A stretch of DNA of 64,000 nucleotides from Nitrospira sp. (GTDB taxonomy: Bacteria > Nitrospirota > Nitrospiria > Nitrospirales > Nitrospiraceae). Below the pieces are notes generated by a model that was not told the origin of the DNA, did no database searches, and saw nothing but the letters and a program-made list of their open reading frames with translations. This document shows positions 8,006 to 15,952 of this stretch, piece by piece (position 1 is the stretch's first letter; every line of letters starts with the position of its first letter). Location of the stretch: assembly GCA_018242725.1 (NCBI GenBank), contig JAFEBI010000011.1, forward strand, positions 62,001-126,000. The letters run 5' to 3'. Position numbers and translations under genes: made by a program.

Positions 8006-8595
8006 TTGGCCGCGCCGTGTTCTGCGCGAGCGGCTAACCAAACTTCGCGTGCTGCATCGGCATTCAGGGCGGCAATTCCTAAGCCGACAATCAGGTCAGG
8101 CCAAGCAGAGAGATTGTAGGCCGTTATCAATCCCGCACCAATAATAGCAACATTGGCCAACGCATCATTGCGGGCAGACAGGAATGCGGCGCTTGTCAGA
8201 CTTCCGCCGCTCAAGCGATAGCGGGCAAGCATAAAAGCACAGGTCAGATTTACGCCCAGTGCTCCCATGCCAACAAGCGACAGCGGCAGTGGCGCGGGTG
8301 GTAGTGGCATGTTGAATTTCATAAAGGCTGTCCAGAGTGTAGCAATACCCGGGATGAGCAAGATAAACGCGAGTGCCATGCCGAGCCGTGACCGCTGCGC
8401 AGCACTCCATCTGAGTCCCATAAAAATTAAAAAATTGACCGCTGCATCTTCAAGGAAGTCGATGCTATCAGCAAAAAGGGATACTGAACCAATGGTAAGC
8501 GCAACCGAAAACTCCACGCCGAAGTAGGTAAGATTGAACACCGCCACAAGCCAGACAACGCGGCGCAAGCTTTCATCGTACTGCGCGTTGTTCAT
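7990..8595 (-). CDS. CDF-like cation transporter, membrane part only
   Basis: 201 residues with about five or six membrane helices, resembling the transmembrane domain of cation diffusion facilitators (SLFADSIDFLEDAAVNF, later SAAFLSARNDALANVAIIGAG). The usual HxxxD metal pairs are replaced (DFLED, NDALAN), and the cytoplasmic C-terminal domain is absent, so it is shorter than the usual 300 residues. Such short forms are common in mobile metal islands. It follows crcB by three bases and is probably under the same fluoride riboswitch. Its substrate is unknown; a proton- or cation-linked helper for fluoride resistance is only a guess. Confidence 0.8.
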   Translation of the reverse strand: MNNAQYDESLRRVVWLVAVFNLTYFGVEFSVALTIGSVSLFADSIDFLEDAAVNFLIFMGLRWSAAQRSRLGMALAFILLIPGIATLWTAFMKFNMPLPPAPLPLSLVGMGALGVNLTCAFMLARYRLSGGSLTSAAFLSARNDALANVAIIGAGLITAYNLSAWPDLIVGLGIAALNADAAREVWLAARAEHGAANSPVS

Positions 8596-8598
8596 GGT

Positions 8599-8994
8599 TT
8601 AACTTCCGAAGGCGCGAATAATGGTGATGCCAGCAAAAATTCCAGATATTGCGATGACAACCGAGCCGATGACGTACAGCGTTGCTCCCCCAGTTTGCCC
8701 GCGCTCCAACAGCAACGCTGCTTCGAGTGAAAAAGCTGAGAACGTGGTGAATCCGCCGAGAATTCCCGTCGTCAAAAAGAGGCGCGTCAACTGGTCACTG
8801 TGTCCACGGAAAGCAAACCAACCCGCAAGCAATCCCATTGCGAGCGACCCGCTAATATTGACGAATAATGTTCCGGCAGGAATATTGAGGCCAAACACTG
8901 ACGCGCCAATCAGATTGGCGGCGTGCCGCAGCATAGAACCGATGCCACCGCCAATAAATACCAGCAGAAACGCAATTGCCTGATGACTTCCCAT
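8599..8994 (-). CDS. crcB: CrcB/FluC fluoride channel
   Basis: Inner-membrane fluoride exporter, 131 residues, four helices, acting as a dual-topology dimer. The conserved GTLFVNISGS and GGFTTFSAFSLE motifs (the Phe/Thr/Ser track of Fluc channels) are intact. The start ATG 8994 has AAGGAG upstream, and a fluoride riboswitch precedes it, which confirms the role independently. Confidence 0.95.
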   Translation of the reverse strand: MGSHQAIAFLLVFIGGGIGSMLRHAANLIGASVFGLNIPAGTLFVNISGSLAMGLLAGWFAFRGHSDQLTRLFLTTGILGGFTTFSAFSLEAALLLERGQTGGATLYVIGSVVIAISGIFAGITIIRAFGS

Positions 8995-9027
8995 AGCAAC
9001 TCCTTAATGCTCGTTCGAGCCGCATTA

Positions 9028-9078
9028 GTAGGAGTCATCAGCCAAAATGGCGGTTATTGGGGGAACCCCATCCCCATC
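9028..9078 (-). promoter_or_regulatory. Fluoride (crcB-type) riboswitch
   Basis: On the minus strand the leader contains GGGGATGGGGTTCCCCC, AACCGCC and, further on, CTGATGACTCCTAC, the three conserved blocks of the fluoride aptamer in the correct order and spacing. It lies about 30 bases before the crcB start. A TAATGC/GCATTA hairpin (about 9007-9029) between aptamer and ribosome site is a candidate expression platform, so control may act on translation or early termination. Confidence 0.93.
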
Positions 9079-9085
9079 TTTCCCG

Positions 9086-9114
9086 ACGGTAGCACACTAT
9101 GCTGAATATGTCAG
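9086..9114 (-). promoter_or_regulatory. Promoter of the fluoride operon
   Basis: CTGACA (9109-9114) and TACCGT (9086-9091) are 17 bases apart, and the expected start near 9079 coincides with the first bases of the riboswitch. The -10 match is moderate. Confidence 0.5.
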
Positions 9115-9129
9115 GGAAAGAAACTACCC

Positions 9130-9146
9130 CTTATGAAACAGGGGAG
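9130..9146. repeat. Direct repeat copy 3, also a small hairpin
   Basis: Seventeen bases identical to 7989-8005. Here CCCCT and AGGGG also pair around TATGAAAC, so downstream of arsC it could act as a weak terminator. Confidence 0.55.
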
Positions 9147-9189
9147 AGGACTAGCTAGATGTGGACTACGGGCGGTCTGCCAAGCTTGA

Positions 9190-9606
9190 CTACAAACCTT
9201 CGGCAAGAAAGCGGCGAACCCGGTCGGCAATCTCATCGCGGCTTTTGCGAAAGACGATTAACCGCTGTTCGTAGGTTCCCGTCGCGTGCGCTGGGTCTGC
9301 AAAACTCCAATGCAGCTTGGTAGCTGCGCCGGGAAAAACCCGGCAGCTTTCCTGTGCATGGTCACAGACGGTAATCACATAGTCGAACGGTTGATTCAAA
9401 TAAGGGTCAACCCGTTCCGATACATGGTGAGAAATATCTACGCCCGCCTCACCCATGACGGTCACGGCGAAGGGATTAAGGCCGACGGGATGCGTTCCGG
9501 CACTCACCACCTCAAAGCGGTCTCCCGCTAAATGACGCAGCCAGCCCTCTGCCATTTGGCTGCGGCACGAATTACCCGTACAGAGAAAGAGAACCCTATT
9601 TTTCAT
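9190..9606 (-). CDS. arsC: Thioredoxin-coupled arsenate reductase
   Basis: Reduces arsenate to arsenite in the cytoplasm. 138 residues from ATG 9606, which overlaps the acr3 stop by four bases (ATGA). The low-molecular-weight phosphatase loop CTGNSCRS at 9-16 and Cys81/Cys88 (VITVCDHAQESC) give the full three-cysteine relay of the S. aureus pI258 type. It is the last gene of the arsR-arsI-acr3-arsC operon and supplies arsenite to Acr3. Confidence 0.94.
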   Translation of the reverse strand: MKNRVLFLCTGNSCRSQMAEGWLRHLAGDRFEVVSAGTHPVGLNPFAVTVMGEAGVDISHHVSERVDPYLNQPFDYVITVCDHAQESCRVFPGAATKLHWSFADPAHATGTYEQRLIVFRKSRDEIADRVRRFLAEGL

Positions 9607-10685
9607 CGTGCCGCCTCTGCTGGAAACCAGTCTCGTGTCCGGTTGCAGGCCGCGCACACGGATAGCATCACCGGCACCTCAACCAACACCCCGACCACGG
9701 TGACGAGGGCGGCACCGGATTCCGCACCATAAAGCGCGATCGCAGTTGCGACCGCGAGTTCAAAGAAATTGCTGGCTCCAATCAAGGCACCGGGTGCGGC
9801 GACGGCGTAAGGCACCTTCAACCATTTCATCAGGCCATAGGTCAGCGAGGCATTGAAATACACCTGTAGGAGCAGGGGAACGGCAATCAAAGCCACATGC
9901 CAGCCTTTGCCGCTGATATTGTCGGCCTGAAACGCAAAGATGAGTACCAGTGTCGCCAGCAGCGCAAGAATGGTGACCGGGGCAAAGCGGGGGAGCAGGG
10001 TATTTTCAAACCATTCCTTGCTGTGGTTACGGATAAACCACTGCCGCAGTAACACGCCAATCGTTAAGGGAATCACGATAAAGGCCAGCACCGAATAGAG
10101 CAGCACTTCATAAGGCACATGCAGCGATGACGCGCCACTCACCAGAAATGCCACCAGCGGCGCAAACAGCACCAGCATGATGAGGTCATTCACTGACACT
10201 TGAACCAGCGTATAGGCCGGGTCGCCATCGGTGAGATAGCTCCACACAAACACCATCGCCGTACAGGGAGCGGCGGCTAGGATAATCGCCCCGGCAATAT
10301 ATTGGTCGGCGTCTGATGGTGTCATCCATGCGGAAAACACGAAGCGGAAAAACAGCCACGCAAGGAAGGCCATCGAGAAGGGTTTGACTATCCAGTTCAC
10401 GAACAGCGTCACCAGCAACCCGCGAGGCCGCTTACCGACATTACGCACGGCGGCAAAATCGACCTTCATCATCATCGGGATAATCATCAACCAGATCAGC
10501 ACGGCGATAGGAAAATTGACGTGGCTCCCCTCACCAAACTCCATGCTACGCAGGAGTTGCACGGCAGCCGGAGCTGATTGACCGATAATAATTCCCGCCA
10601 CCATACACAGTCCTACCCAGACCGTCAGGTAACGTTCAAACAGGTTCAGGCGTTTTGGAAGAACTGATGCAAGAGCGGCGTCCAT
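9603..10685 (-). CDS. acr3: Acr3 arsenite efflux permease
   Basis: Inner-membrane arsenite exporter of the BART superfamily, 360 residues and ten predicted helices. ATG 10685 is preferred because GAGGGAG lies 9 bases upstream; the frame extends further but without a ribosome site. The family motif AAAPCTAMVFVWS with the essential Cys in helix 4, and GASNFFELAVATAIAL in helix 9, are intact. It is placed between arsI and arsC and overlaps arsC by four bases. Confidence 0.95.
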   Translation of the reverse strand: MDAALASVLPKRLNLFERYLTVWVGLCMVAGIIIGQSAPAAVQLLRSMEFGEGSHVNFPIAVLIWLMIIPMMMKVDFAAVRNVGKRPRGLLVTLFVNWIVKPFSMAFLAWLFFRFVFSAWMTPSDADQYIAGAIILAAAPCTAMVFVWSYLTDGDPAYTLVQVSVNDLIMLVLFAPLVAFLVSGASSLHVPYEVLLYSVLAFIVIPLTIGVLLRQWFIRNHSKEWFENTLLPRFAPVTILALLATLVLIFAFQADNISGKGWHVALIAVPLLLQVYFNASLTYGLMKWLKVPYAVAAPGALIGASNFFELAVATAIALYGAESGAALVTVVGVLVEVPVMLSVCAACNRTRDWFPAEAAR

Positions 10686-10701
10686 CGAATAAATCTCCCT
10701 C

Positions 10702-11175
10702 TCAACCACAACATCCGGCAGTTGCTTCCGAAGGCTCGCAGCAATTCGGCGTTCCCTTTGTTTCCGGTGTGCAGCAGGCATTTTCGCTCATCACCGGATT
10801 CTTCCCGTAAATCTCGGCATCTTCCATTGTCCGGTAGGTTTCCCAAGCCACACCCGCCGGGTCTTGCACCCATGTTTTATCGGACTTGGCATAGCAGCAG
10901 ACGGTTTCCCCTTCATCAAAGGCGGGCAGGACGGCGTTTTTTATCCGTCCGCGGAGTTCATCCAGCTCGCTATTGTCGTCAACCTGAATGCCGAGGTGGT
11001 CAATGCCCTTCTTGCTGGGGCGGGTCGAAACCGCAAAATTCACCCTGGGGTCATCAAGCAGCCACTTCGCATAGTCAACTTTAACCTTGACTGGCTGTGC
11101 ACCAAAGAGGGCACTATAGAAAGGGATAGCTTGCTCGATATTTTCCACACCGATATGAACGTGTAGGCGTTTCAT
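10702..11175 (-). CDS. arsI: ArsI-type organoarsenical C-As lyase (VOC fold)
   Basis: Dioxygenase that demethylates trivalent methylarsenicals or aromatic arsenicals; relatives are annotated CadI. 157 residues from ATG 11175, overlapping the arsR stop by four bases. His5, His60 and Glu112 occupy the metal-ligand positions and the vicinal Cys93-Cys94 (GETVCCYAKSDKTW) the substrate site of ArsI. The C-terminus carries three extra Cys pairs in 25 residues (ACC, NCC, GCC), which could hand over As(III). Function as C-As lyase is inferred from these residues. Confidence 0.88.
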   Translation of the reverse strand: MKRLHVHIGVENIEQAIPFYSALFGAQPVKVKVDYAKWLLDDPRVNFAVSTRPSKKGIDHLGIQVDDNSELDELRGRIKNAVLPAFDEGETVCCYAKSDKTWVQDPAGVAWETYRTMEDAEIYGKNPVMSENACCTPETKGTPNCCEPSEATAGCCG

Positions 11176-11549
11176 GATGTTTTCTCCTTTCCTTTGGGTG
11201 GACAACAACTTGGCATTTCAATCACGGAACAGCCCCGCTTCTTATCCTCCCGGATGCTGGCGAACTCCATGCGGCAACAATCCTTCACCATATAGCGGAT
11301 GAGGTCGGTGAAGAATTCAAAATTCGCCCGGTAAATAATGGAGCGACCTTCGCGGCGCGACAGGACAAGCCCGGCATGGCTCATGTGCGACAGGTGGAAG
11401 GACAAGGTGTTATGGGGAATGCCGAGCGTCTCGCTCAGTGTTCCGGCTGGTGTTCCGTCCTGTCCGTATTCCACTAACAAACGGAACACTCGCAAGCGGG
11501 TTTCTTGTGAAAGGGCATCGAAGGCTATGACAGCTTGTTTAATATCCAT
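11172..11549 (-). CDS. arsR: ArsR-family arsenite-responsive repressor
   Basis: Dimeric winged-helix repressor of the ars operon, 125 residues. HTH at about 32-60 (GTLSETLGIPHNTLSFHLSHM). Cys91-Cys92 and Cys107 in the C-terminal helix resemble the As(III) site of A. ferrooxidans-type ArsR rather than the N-terminal ELCVCDL site of the plasmid R773 protein; a further CC pair is at 115-116. The predicted transcription start coincides with the ATG, so the mRNA may be leaderless. First gene of the operon. Confidence 0.93.
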   Translation of the reverse strand: MDIKQAVIAFDALSQETRLRVFRLLVEYGQDGTPAGTLSETLGIPHNTLSFHLSHMSHAGLVLSRREGRSIIYRANFEFFTDLIRYMVKDCCRMEFASIREDKKRGCSVIEMPSCCPPKGKEKTS

Positions 11550-11551
11550 AT

Positions 11552-11584
11552 GTCCAGAATAATGGACTTAATGGGATTTGTCAA
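11552..11584 (-). promoter_or_regulatory. ars operon promoter and ArsR operator
   Basis: TTGACA (11579-11584) and TATTCT (11556-11561) are spaced by 17 bases. A perfect GTCCA-N6-TGGAC dyad (11552-11567) covers the -10 box, as expected for autorepression. The start point lies at about 11549, the A of the arsR ATG. Confidence 0.8.
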
Positions 11585-11812
11585 GGGCTCACGTAGGACG
11601 ATACGTTTCCATCGGAGGCGGCATTAGGATATTTGGATCCTATGTTTGCACATACCGCTACTTGAAGGTTTATGTATTGCCACTATATAAGGCAGGATAA
11701 TGGAACTAGAGATGGCGGCTCCGTGGAGCTTATATCAGCCATTAATTGGCCGCAAAGAGCGACTGATAAAAATCGATCTGAAAGCCGTAGCTATGTTATA
11801 TTAGCGAAACCC

Positions 11813-12127
11813 ATGTTGAAGCCGAGACACACAAATCTGCTGCTCATCGGGCTGGTTCTTCTCCTTGGAGTTCAACTAACGGGCATCACGTGCCTTGGCG
11901 AATGGCAAGTGGCGATACACTCAGCACAAGCTGAGATATCGGGTGGTTCTCCGGCTACTGAGGAGAACCTGGTGGATCATGGATGTCCTTGTCATTTTAT
12001 ATTTCAGTCGGTCTCCCTTGCCGTTCCTGAGATCCTGTCTCCTCACACAGATGATATAAGCTCAAGTCCCACGCTATACGTGCCAACCTTCGTTGTGTCC
12101 CTTTTCCATCCTCCTCTCAACATCTAA
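11813..12127 (+). CDS. Small exported protein heading the first RND cassette
   Basis: 104 residues: N-terminal signal sequence (LLLIGLVLLLGVQL), then a variable polar region with DHGCPCHFIF, and a hydrophobic end FVVSLFHPPLNI. Start ATG 11813 is the first before the signal sequence; no good ribosome site, but a TATATT box lies just upstream. Three similar-looking genes (19225, 27864, 31784) each open another metal cassette. I do not recognise a named family; the layout recalls DUF2946-type proteins. A periplasmic metal-binding or sensing role is inferred. Confidence 0.6.
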   Translation: MLKPRHTNLLLIGLVLLLGVQLTGITCLGEWQVAIHSAQAEISGGSPATEENLVDHGCPCHFIFQSVSLAVPEILSPHTDDISSSPTLYVPTFVVSLFHPPLNI

Positions 12128-12291
12128 CGCAGCTCAAGAGTCGTTCCTATAGTGCGCAAGGGTGCATTGTCTGCCATGCGGACAATGAAGTTCGCTGCAC
12201 TATTCGATCATGACTTATCGGCAGCAGGCACGCTGCCGCGCCTGAACGATGACTCAATACAAGATACAGAGCAACGAAAGGAGCAAATCTC

Positions 12292-12501
12292 ATGATGGGG
12301 ATGCGAGGGATTAATTGGCTGGGATTTGTGATGTTGGTGATCTTTATCCCTCTCGCTGAGCCGATATGGCTGTTCCTGGGGTTCGACGCCCCGGAATTTG
12401 ATAGCACGAAGATTCTGTGGGCTATTCCGGTTATAGGCTACGTCATTGTTGCCGCCGTATTGTTGATACGAGGAAATCCGGCGGACCGCGACCGATCCTG
12501 A
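12292..12501 (+). CDS. Small two-helix membrane protein, copy A
   Basis: 69 residues beginning MMGMR, with two hydrophobic helices separated by FDSTKILWAIP. It closely matches the protein at 28405-28626, including EPIWL, FDSTKILWAIPV and YVIVAAVL. A ribosome site AAAGGAG precedes it. Unknown function; its repeated place between the exported header gene and efflux or copper-oxidase genes suggests an accessory membrane role. Confidence 0.75.
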   Translation: MMGMRGINWLGFVMLVIFIPLAEPIWLFLGFDAPEFDSTKILWAIPVIGYVIVAAVLLIRGNPADRDRS

Positions 12502-12564
12502 TTCCTGATTTTACGATGAGGCGAAGAGACGCTCAAAGAGGGCGAGGATGAAGGGAGCAATCTC

Positions 12565-12735
12565 ATGATGGATATGCGCTGGTGGAATTGGGTGGGGGTC
12601 GCGATGTTCGTAATCCTCCTCGTTAGTTATGTGCCGATATCGCAGTTCGTGTCGTCGGACACCGAGAACATCAAGTGGGTTGTAGCCTACGTCATCGTTG
12701 CCACTTTACTGTTAATAAAGGGAGCGGACAGATAG
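12565..12735 (+). CDS. Small two-helix membrane protein, copy B
   Basis: 56 residues, shorter relative of the preceding gene (MMDMRWWNWVGVAMFVILLV, then NIKWVVAYVIVATLLLIKG). It starts with the same ATGATG doublet after GGGAGCAATCTC, nearly the same leader as copy A, so the pair arose by tandem duplication. The EPIWL and FDSTK parts have diverged. Function unknown. Confidence 0.7.
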   Translation: MMDMRWWNWVGVAMFVILLVSYVPISQFVSSDTENIKWVVAYVIVATLLLIKGADR

Positions 12736-12803
12736 TGCAGAAGCTTCTTGCAATAAGCACGTATTCTGTTAATCCGTGTTTGAAATAATTCGGAGTAAGG
12801 ATA

Positions 12804-13433
12804 GTGGATCACGAATCGCAGTGTCACTCCTGTAATGAGCAGGAAGAATTCGGTGAGCTGCTCCGATATACCGGAGCTGGGTTTGCCGGCGGACTCATTA
12901 CCGGCGCAGTACTCGATCATTTTGGATTCCAGCAAAGCGCACTCGGTCAATGGCTCGTTCGTACGCTTTCCGGAGAAGGAGAAAGCCTGCTGGAAGGCAT
13001 CTATGCCATCCGGCAACGCATTCGCGGTTCAGTCGGGTCAATGGCCGAGGCGTATGGATGGGGAAAGTTGTCTGGGATGGCATTCCCGTGGGTCATCGAT
13101 TGGGGAAGCCGAATGGTCGGAATTGATGTCTATGGGGTGGAAGGGTTTTACATCCCGTTCTTTTACGCATTGAGCGACCAGTTTGGGGCGAATGTCGCCG
13201 GATTCATCTTCCTTCGAAAGAAAGCCGGGACCTGGGGAAGGGCGCTGAGTGAATACGTGAGACATCCCGTCATGCTGAGCAGTGCAGCCATCATTCTCGT
13301 GGTCCCTATTGGCCTGCTAACCGCCAGGCTGCTGGGGTTCAGTCCTACGACACAGACCCTAACGGCCGTCGAGACAATTGTTGCGAATCTCTGTTGGGTA
13401 CCGCCGCTTATCGGCTGGGTGATGCGCAAATAA
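12804..13433 (+). CDS. Membrane protein of unknown function in efflux cassette
   Basis: 209 residues from a GTG codon with CGGAGTAAGG upstream. The N-terminus has a CHSC pair; several hydrophobic segments follow at about 25-45, 90-115, 130-150 and 155-205, with a charged part after residue 50. No family recognised. It sits 31 bases before the outer-membrane factor gene, so it is likely cotranscribed with the RND pump. It could be an accessory of the pump, but nothing in the sequence shows a mechanism. Confidence 0.7.
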   Translation: MDHESQCHSCNEQEEFGELLRYTGAGFAGGLITGAVLDHFGFQQSALGQWLVRTLSGEGESLLEGIYAIRQRIRGSVGSMAEAYGWGKLSGMAFPWVIDWGSRMVGIDVYGVEGFYIPFFYALSDQFGANVAGFIFLRKKAGTWGRALSEYVRHPVMLSSAAIILVVPIGLLTARLLGFSPTTQTLTAVETIVANLCWVPPLIGWVMRK

Positions 13434-13464
13434 CTGTCCCTCTTACAAGTAAGGAGGAGTTGTC

Positions 13465-14724
13465 ATGGTACATCTTCCGCCGCAAACTCTGCTTTTGGCC
13501 GGAGTCCTCTTGCCGGCACTCCTCACCGGCACAGTGGTCCTGGCGCAAGTACAAGAGAGTCGGTCCTATCGATTAGATGAAATGACCGATATGGCGCTGA
13601 AACACAATCCCGGTTTGCAGGAAGCGGCCACTCTCATCGATCAAGGAAGAGGCGCTCAAGCGACTGCATCGGCCTATCCCAATCCATCTATTACTGGAAC
13701 ATTGGGACCGGGCAGAACGCGAGAGGGCGTCCGCGATAGTAATTTTTTTGAGCGTGGAGTGGCAGTGAGCCAACCGGTGGAGTGGCCGGCTATGCGCCAA
13801 GCCCGTCAGCGGGCGGCAGAGGCCGCGGTCGCCGGGTCCCAAGCGGCTGTTGATGCAAGTCGTTTGAATCTGCTTGCTGAGGTAAAGATCGCCTTTTACC
13901 AACTCCTTCTCGCCCAGCGCAATGAAGAACTAATAATGGAAGCTCTCGCCAGCGTGCAGGAGTTCCAGCGCGGCGTCAAAGCCAGGGTGGATGCTGGGCA
14001 GGCAAGGCCATTTGAAGCCCTGAAAGCAAACGTGGAAGTTCAAAAGGTAAGTAATGATCTGAATCATGCACGACACGCCCTGGTAGTCGGGCGGTCTCGA
14101 CTGAATGCGCTGACCGGCGGCCTGCTTGGTAAGAATTTCGATGTTCAAGGCAACTTTGTCTCACCCCCCTTAGCACTTAACCCTGATGGCCTGCTTGCAA
14201 GCGCTAGCACACAGCACCCAACTGTCCGTCGTGTCAGAAAAGAGATTGAACGAGCGGAGCACAGCGTGGTGCAGGAACGTCAATCCCTGATTCCCTTTGT
14301 CACCGTCTCCGGCATCTTTCAACAGGAAGCGGCCGAGACGGCCTACCTGGCTCGATTGAGTGTCCCCATACCGCTGTGGTATCGGCGGCAGGGAGAAATC
14401 ACCGGGGCCTTGTCGGCAAAGCAACGTGCTGAAGCAGAACATGCGAGGTTACAAAACGAACTAGTGGCAGCAATTACCGAATCTGTGGAGGAAGCCCACG
14501 CGGCCCAGGACCGGATCGGAGTGTATGAGAAAGGGTTATTAAAGCAGGCAGAAGAAACGTTGCGGATCGCGAGGATAAGTTTTCAGCAGGGCGCGGCAAG
14601 CCTTCTGGAGTTCATTGATGCTCAACGAGTACATCGACAAATGTTGCTGGAGTATGCGCAGGCACAGGCGAGTTTCTCCGTCGAGGTGGCGCGGTTGGAA
14701 CGCTGGACAGGGGAACTGCGATGA
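13465..14724 (+). CDS. CzcC-like outer-membrane factor (TolC family)
   Basis: Outer-membrane channel of the first heavy-metal RND pump, 419 residues, with AAGGAGGAG 6 bases before ATG. Signal peptide ends at about residue 30 (VLAQ). Two OEP repeats with the usual N-P (LKHNPGLQEA, AYPNPSITG) and the long periplasmic coiled coils are visible. It overlaps the adaptor gene by four bases (ATGA). It is clearly related to the protein at 32357, so cassettes 1 and 4 share ancestry. Confidence 0.9.
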   Translation: MVHLPPQTLLLAGVLLPALLTGTVVLAQVQESRSYRLDEMTDMALKHNPGLQEAATLIDQGRGAQATASAYPNPSITGTLGPGRTREGVRDSNFFERGVAVSQPVEWPAMRQARQRAAEAAVAGSQAAVDASRLNLLAEVKIAFYQLLLAQRNEELIMEALASVQEFQRGVKARVDAGQARPFEALKANVEVQKVSNDLNHARHALVVGRSRLNALTGGLLGKNFDVQGNFVSPPLALNPDGLLASASTQHPTVRRVRKEIERAEHSVVQERQSLIPFVTVSGIFQQEAAETAYLARLSVPIPLWYRRQGEITGALSAKQRAEAEHARLQNELVAAITESVEEAHAAQDRIGVYEKGLLKQAEETLRIARISFQQGAASLLEFIDAQRVHRQMLLEYAQAQASFSVEVARLERWTGELR

Positions 14725-15944
14725 GCTGGCCTCGCTTTCTGTCACGAACGCGTATTGAAGCGATCGGCAGCCTACTCGTCTTTCTTACCGTGGGCTGTAA
14801 TGAGGCGCGAGTGGAACAGCCGGCGGCAAAGGCAACGGCCGAGCAAGAAAAAGGACAGGCTGGTGATGAGAGCGGTGCACCACATCAACTGACCGTTCCA
14901 CCTGAGGCGCTCACAGGGCAAGCGTTTCAGACATCCGTCATCGAACGCCGCCCTTTTCGTGATGAAATCACGGCCACGGCTACGATCAAGCCCAACGAAT
15001 ACCGTTTGGCGCATCTGAGCCCCCGCATCGAGGGCCGGGTCATCGATGTGAAAGCGGTGCTGGGTCAACACGTCAAGGCAGGACAGGTCCTGGCCCTCAT
15101 GGATAGCATCGAATTGGGCCAAAAGAAATCCGATTTCCTTCAGGCAAAGACGAACCATGAGGTGGATAAGCGGAATTATGTTCGGGAAGAGGGGCTGTAT
15201 AAAGAACAAATTACGTCAGAAAAGGAATTCTTGGACGCCAAGGGTCGCCATGAAAAGAGCCTTGCCGCTTTCCGCGCCGCTCACGAAGCGTTACGCCTCA
15301 TTGGCCTGTCTGAGGAAGACATCAAGCGTATCGATTGGAGCACTAAAGGCCAACCTCTTTCCTATTTTCCATTGGTCTCTTCTTTAAACGGGACCGTCAT
15401 CGAACGGACGATCACGCTCGGAGAATTAATCACTCCGAAGGATAAGGCTTTTACGGTTGCTGACTTGTCTACAGTATGGATCATTCTTGATGTCTACGAA
15501 CAGAATGTCCTCGCCGTACGGAAGGGAGCCGAGGTGGAGATTACGGTGGACGCCTTCCCCGGTGAGATCTTCAAGGGAACCATCGTCTATCTCAGTGAGG
15601 TCCTGAATCCCGAAACTCGCACGATCGATGCGCGGGTCGAAATCCCCAATCCGCAGCGTCGCCTCCGACCCGGCATGTTTGCCAGGGCAGCGGTCATCTT
15701 GCCGGGGCGCGGTCCTGCCGCGCTGGTCGCGCCGTTGGCCGCTCTGCAACAGGTGAACGATAAGACCGTGGTGTTTGTGGAAAAGAAGCCAGGCACGTAT
15801 GAGGTGAGGCAGGTGACCGTGGAACGACGATCGCCGCTGTACGGCGAGATTCGAGAGGGCTTGCATGATGGTGAGGCGGTCGTGACGACCGGCTCTTTCT
15901 ATCTCAAATCCATCCTACTGAAAGAACAGATAGGGGGAGGCTAG
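14721..15944 (+). CDS. CzcB-like periplasmic adaptor, lipoprotein
   Basis: Membrane fusion protein linking the RND pump to the outer-membrane factor. 407 residues, lipobox-like FLTVGC near residue 25, then barrel-sandwich halves (RIEGRVIDVKAVLGQHVKAGQ and LNGTVIERTITLGE), a coiled-coil hairpin between them and beta-barrel domain to the C-terminus. The paired segments LADLSTVWI-like and RLRPGMFARAAV are diagnostic for the family. No His- or Met-rich metal segment is present, unlike the CusB-like adaptor further on. Confidence 0.9.
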   Translation: MSWPRFLSRTRIEAIGSLLVFLTVGCNEARVEQPAAKATAEQEKGQAGDESGAPHQLTVPPEALTGQAFQTSVIERRPFRDEITATATIKPNEYRLAHLSPRIEGRVIDVKAVLGQHVKAGQVLALMDSIELGQKKSDFLQAKTNHEVDKRNYVREEGLYKEQITSEKEFLDAKGRHEKSLAAFRAAHEALRLIGLSEEDIKRIDWSTKGQPLSYFPLVSSLNGTVIERTITLGELITPKDKAFTVADLSTVWIILDVYEQNVLAVRKGAEVEITVDAFPGEIFKGTIVYLSEVLNPETRTIDARVEIPNPQRRLRPGMFARAAVILPGRGPAALVAPLAALQQVNDKTVVFVEKKPGTYEVRQVTVERRSPLYGEIREGLHDGEAVVTTGSFYLKSILLKEQIGGG

Positions 15945-15952
15945 CGACTACG

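Noticed and set aside
9007..9029. Intrinsic terminator in the crcB leader
   Set aside because: A hairpin is present, but no U-run follows and the ribosome site is directly behind it; kept only as a possible expression platform.
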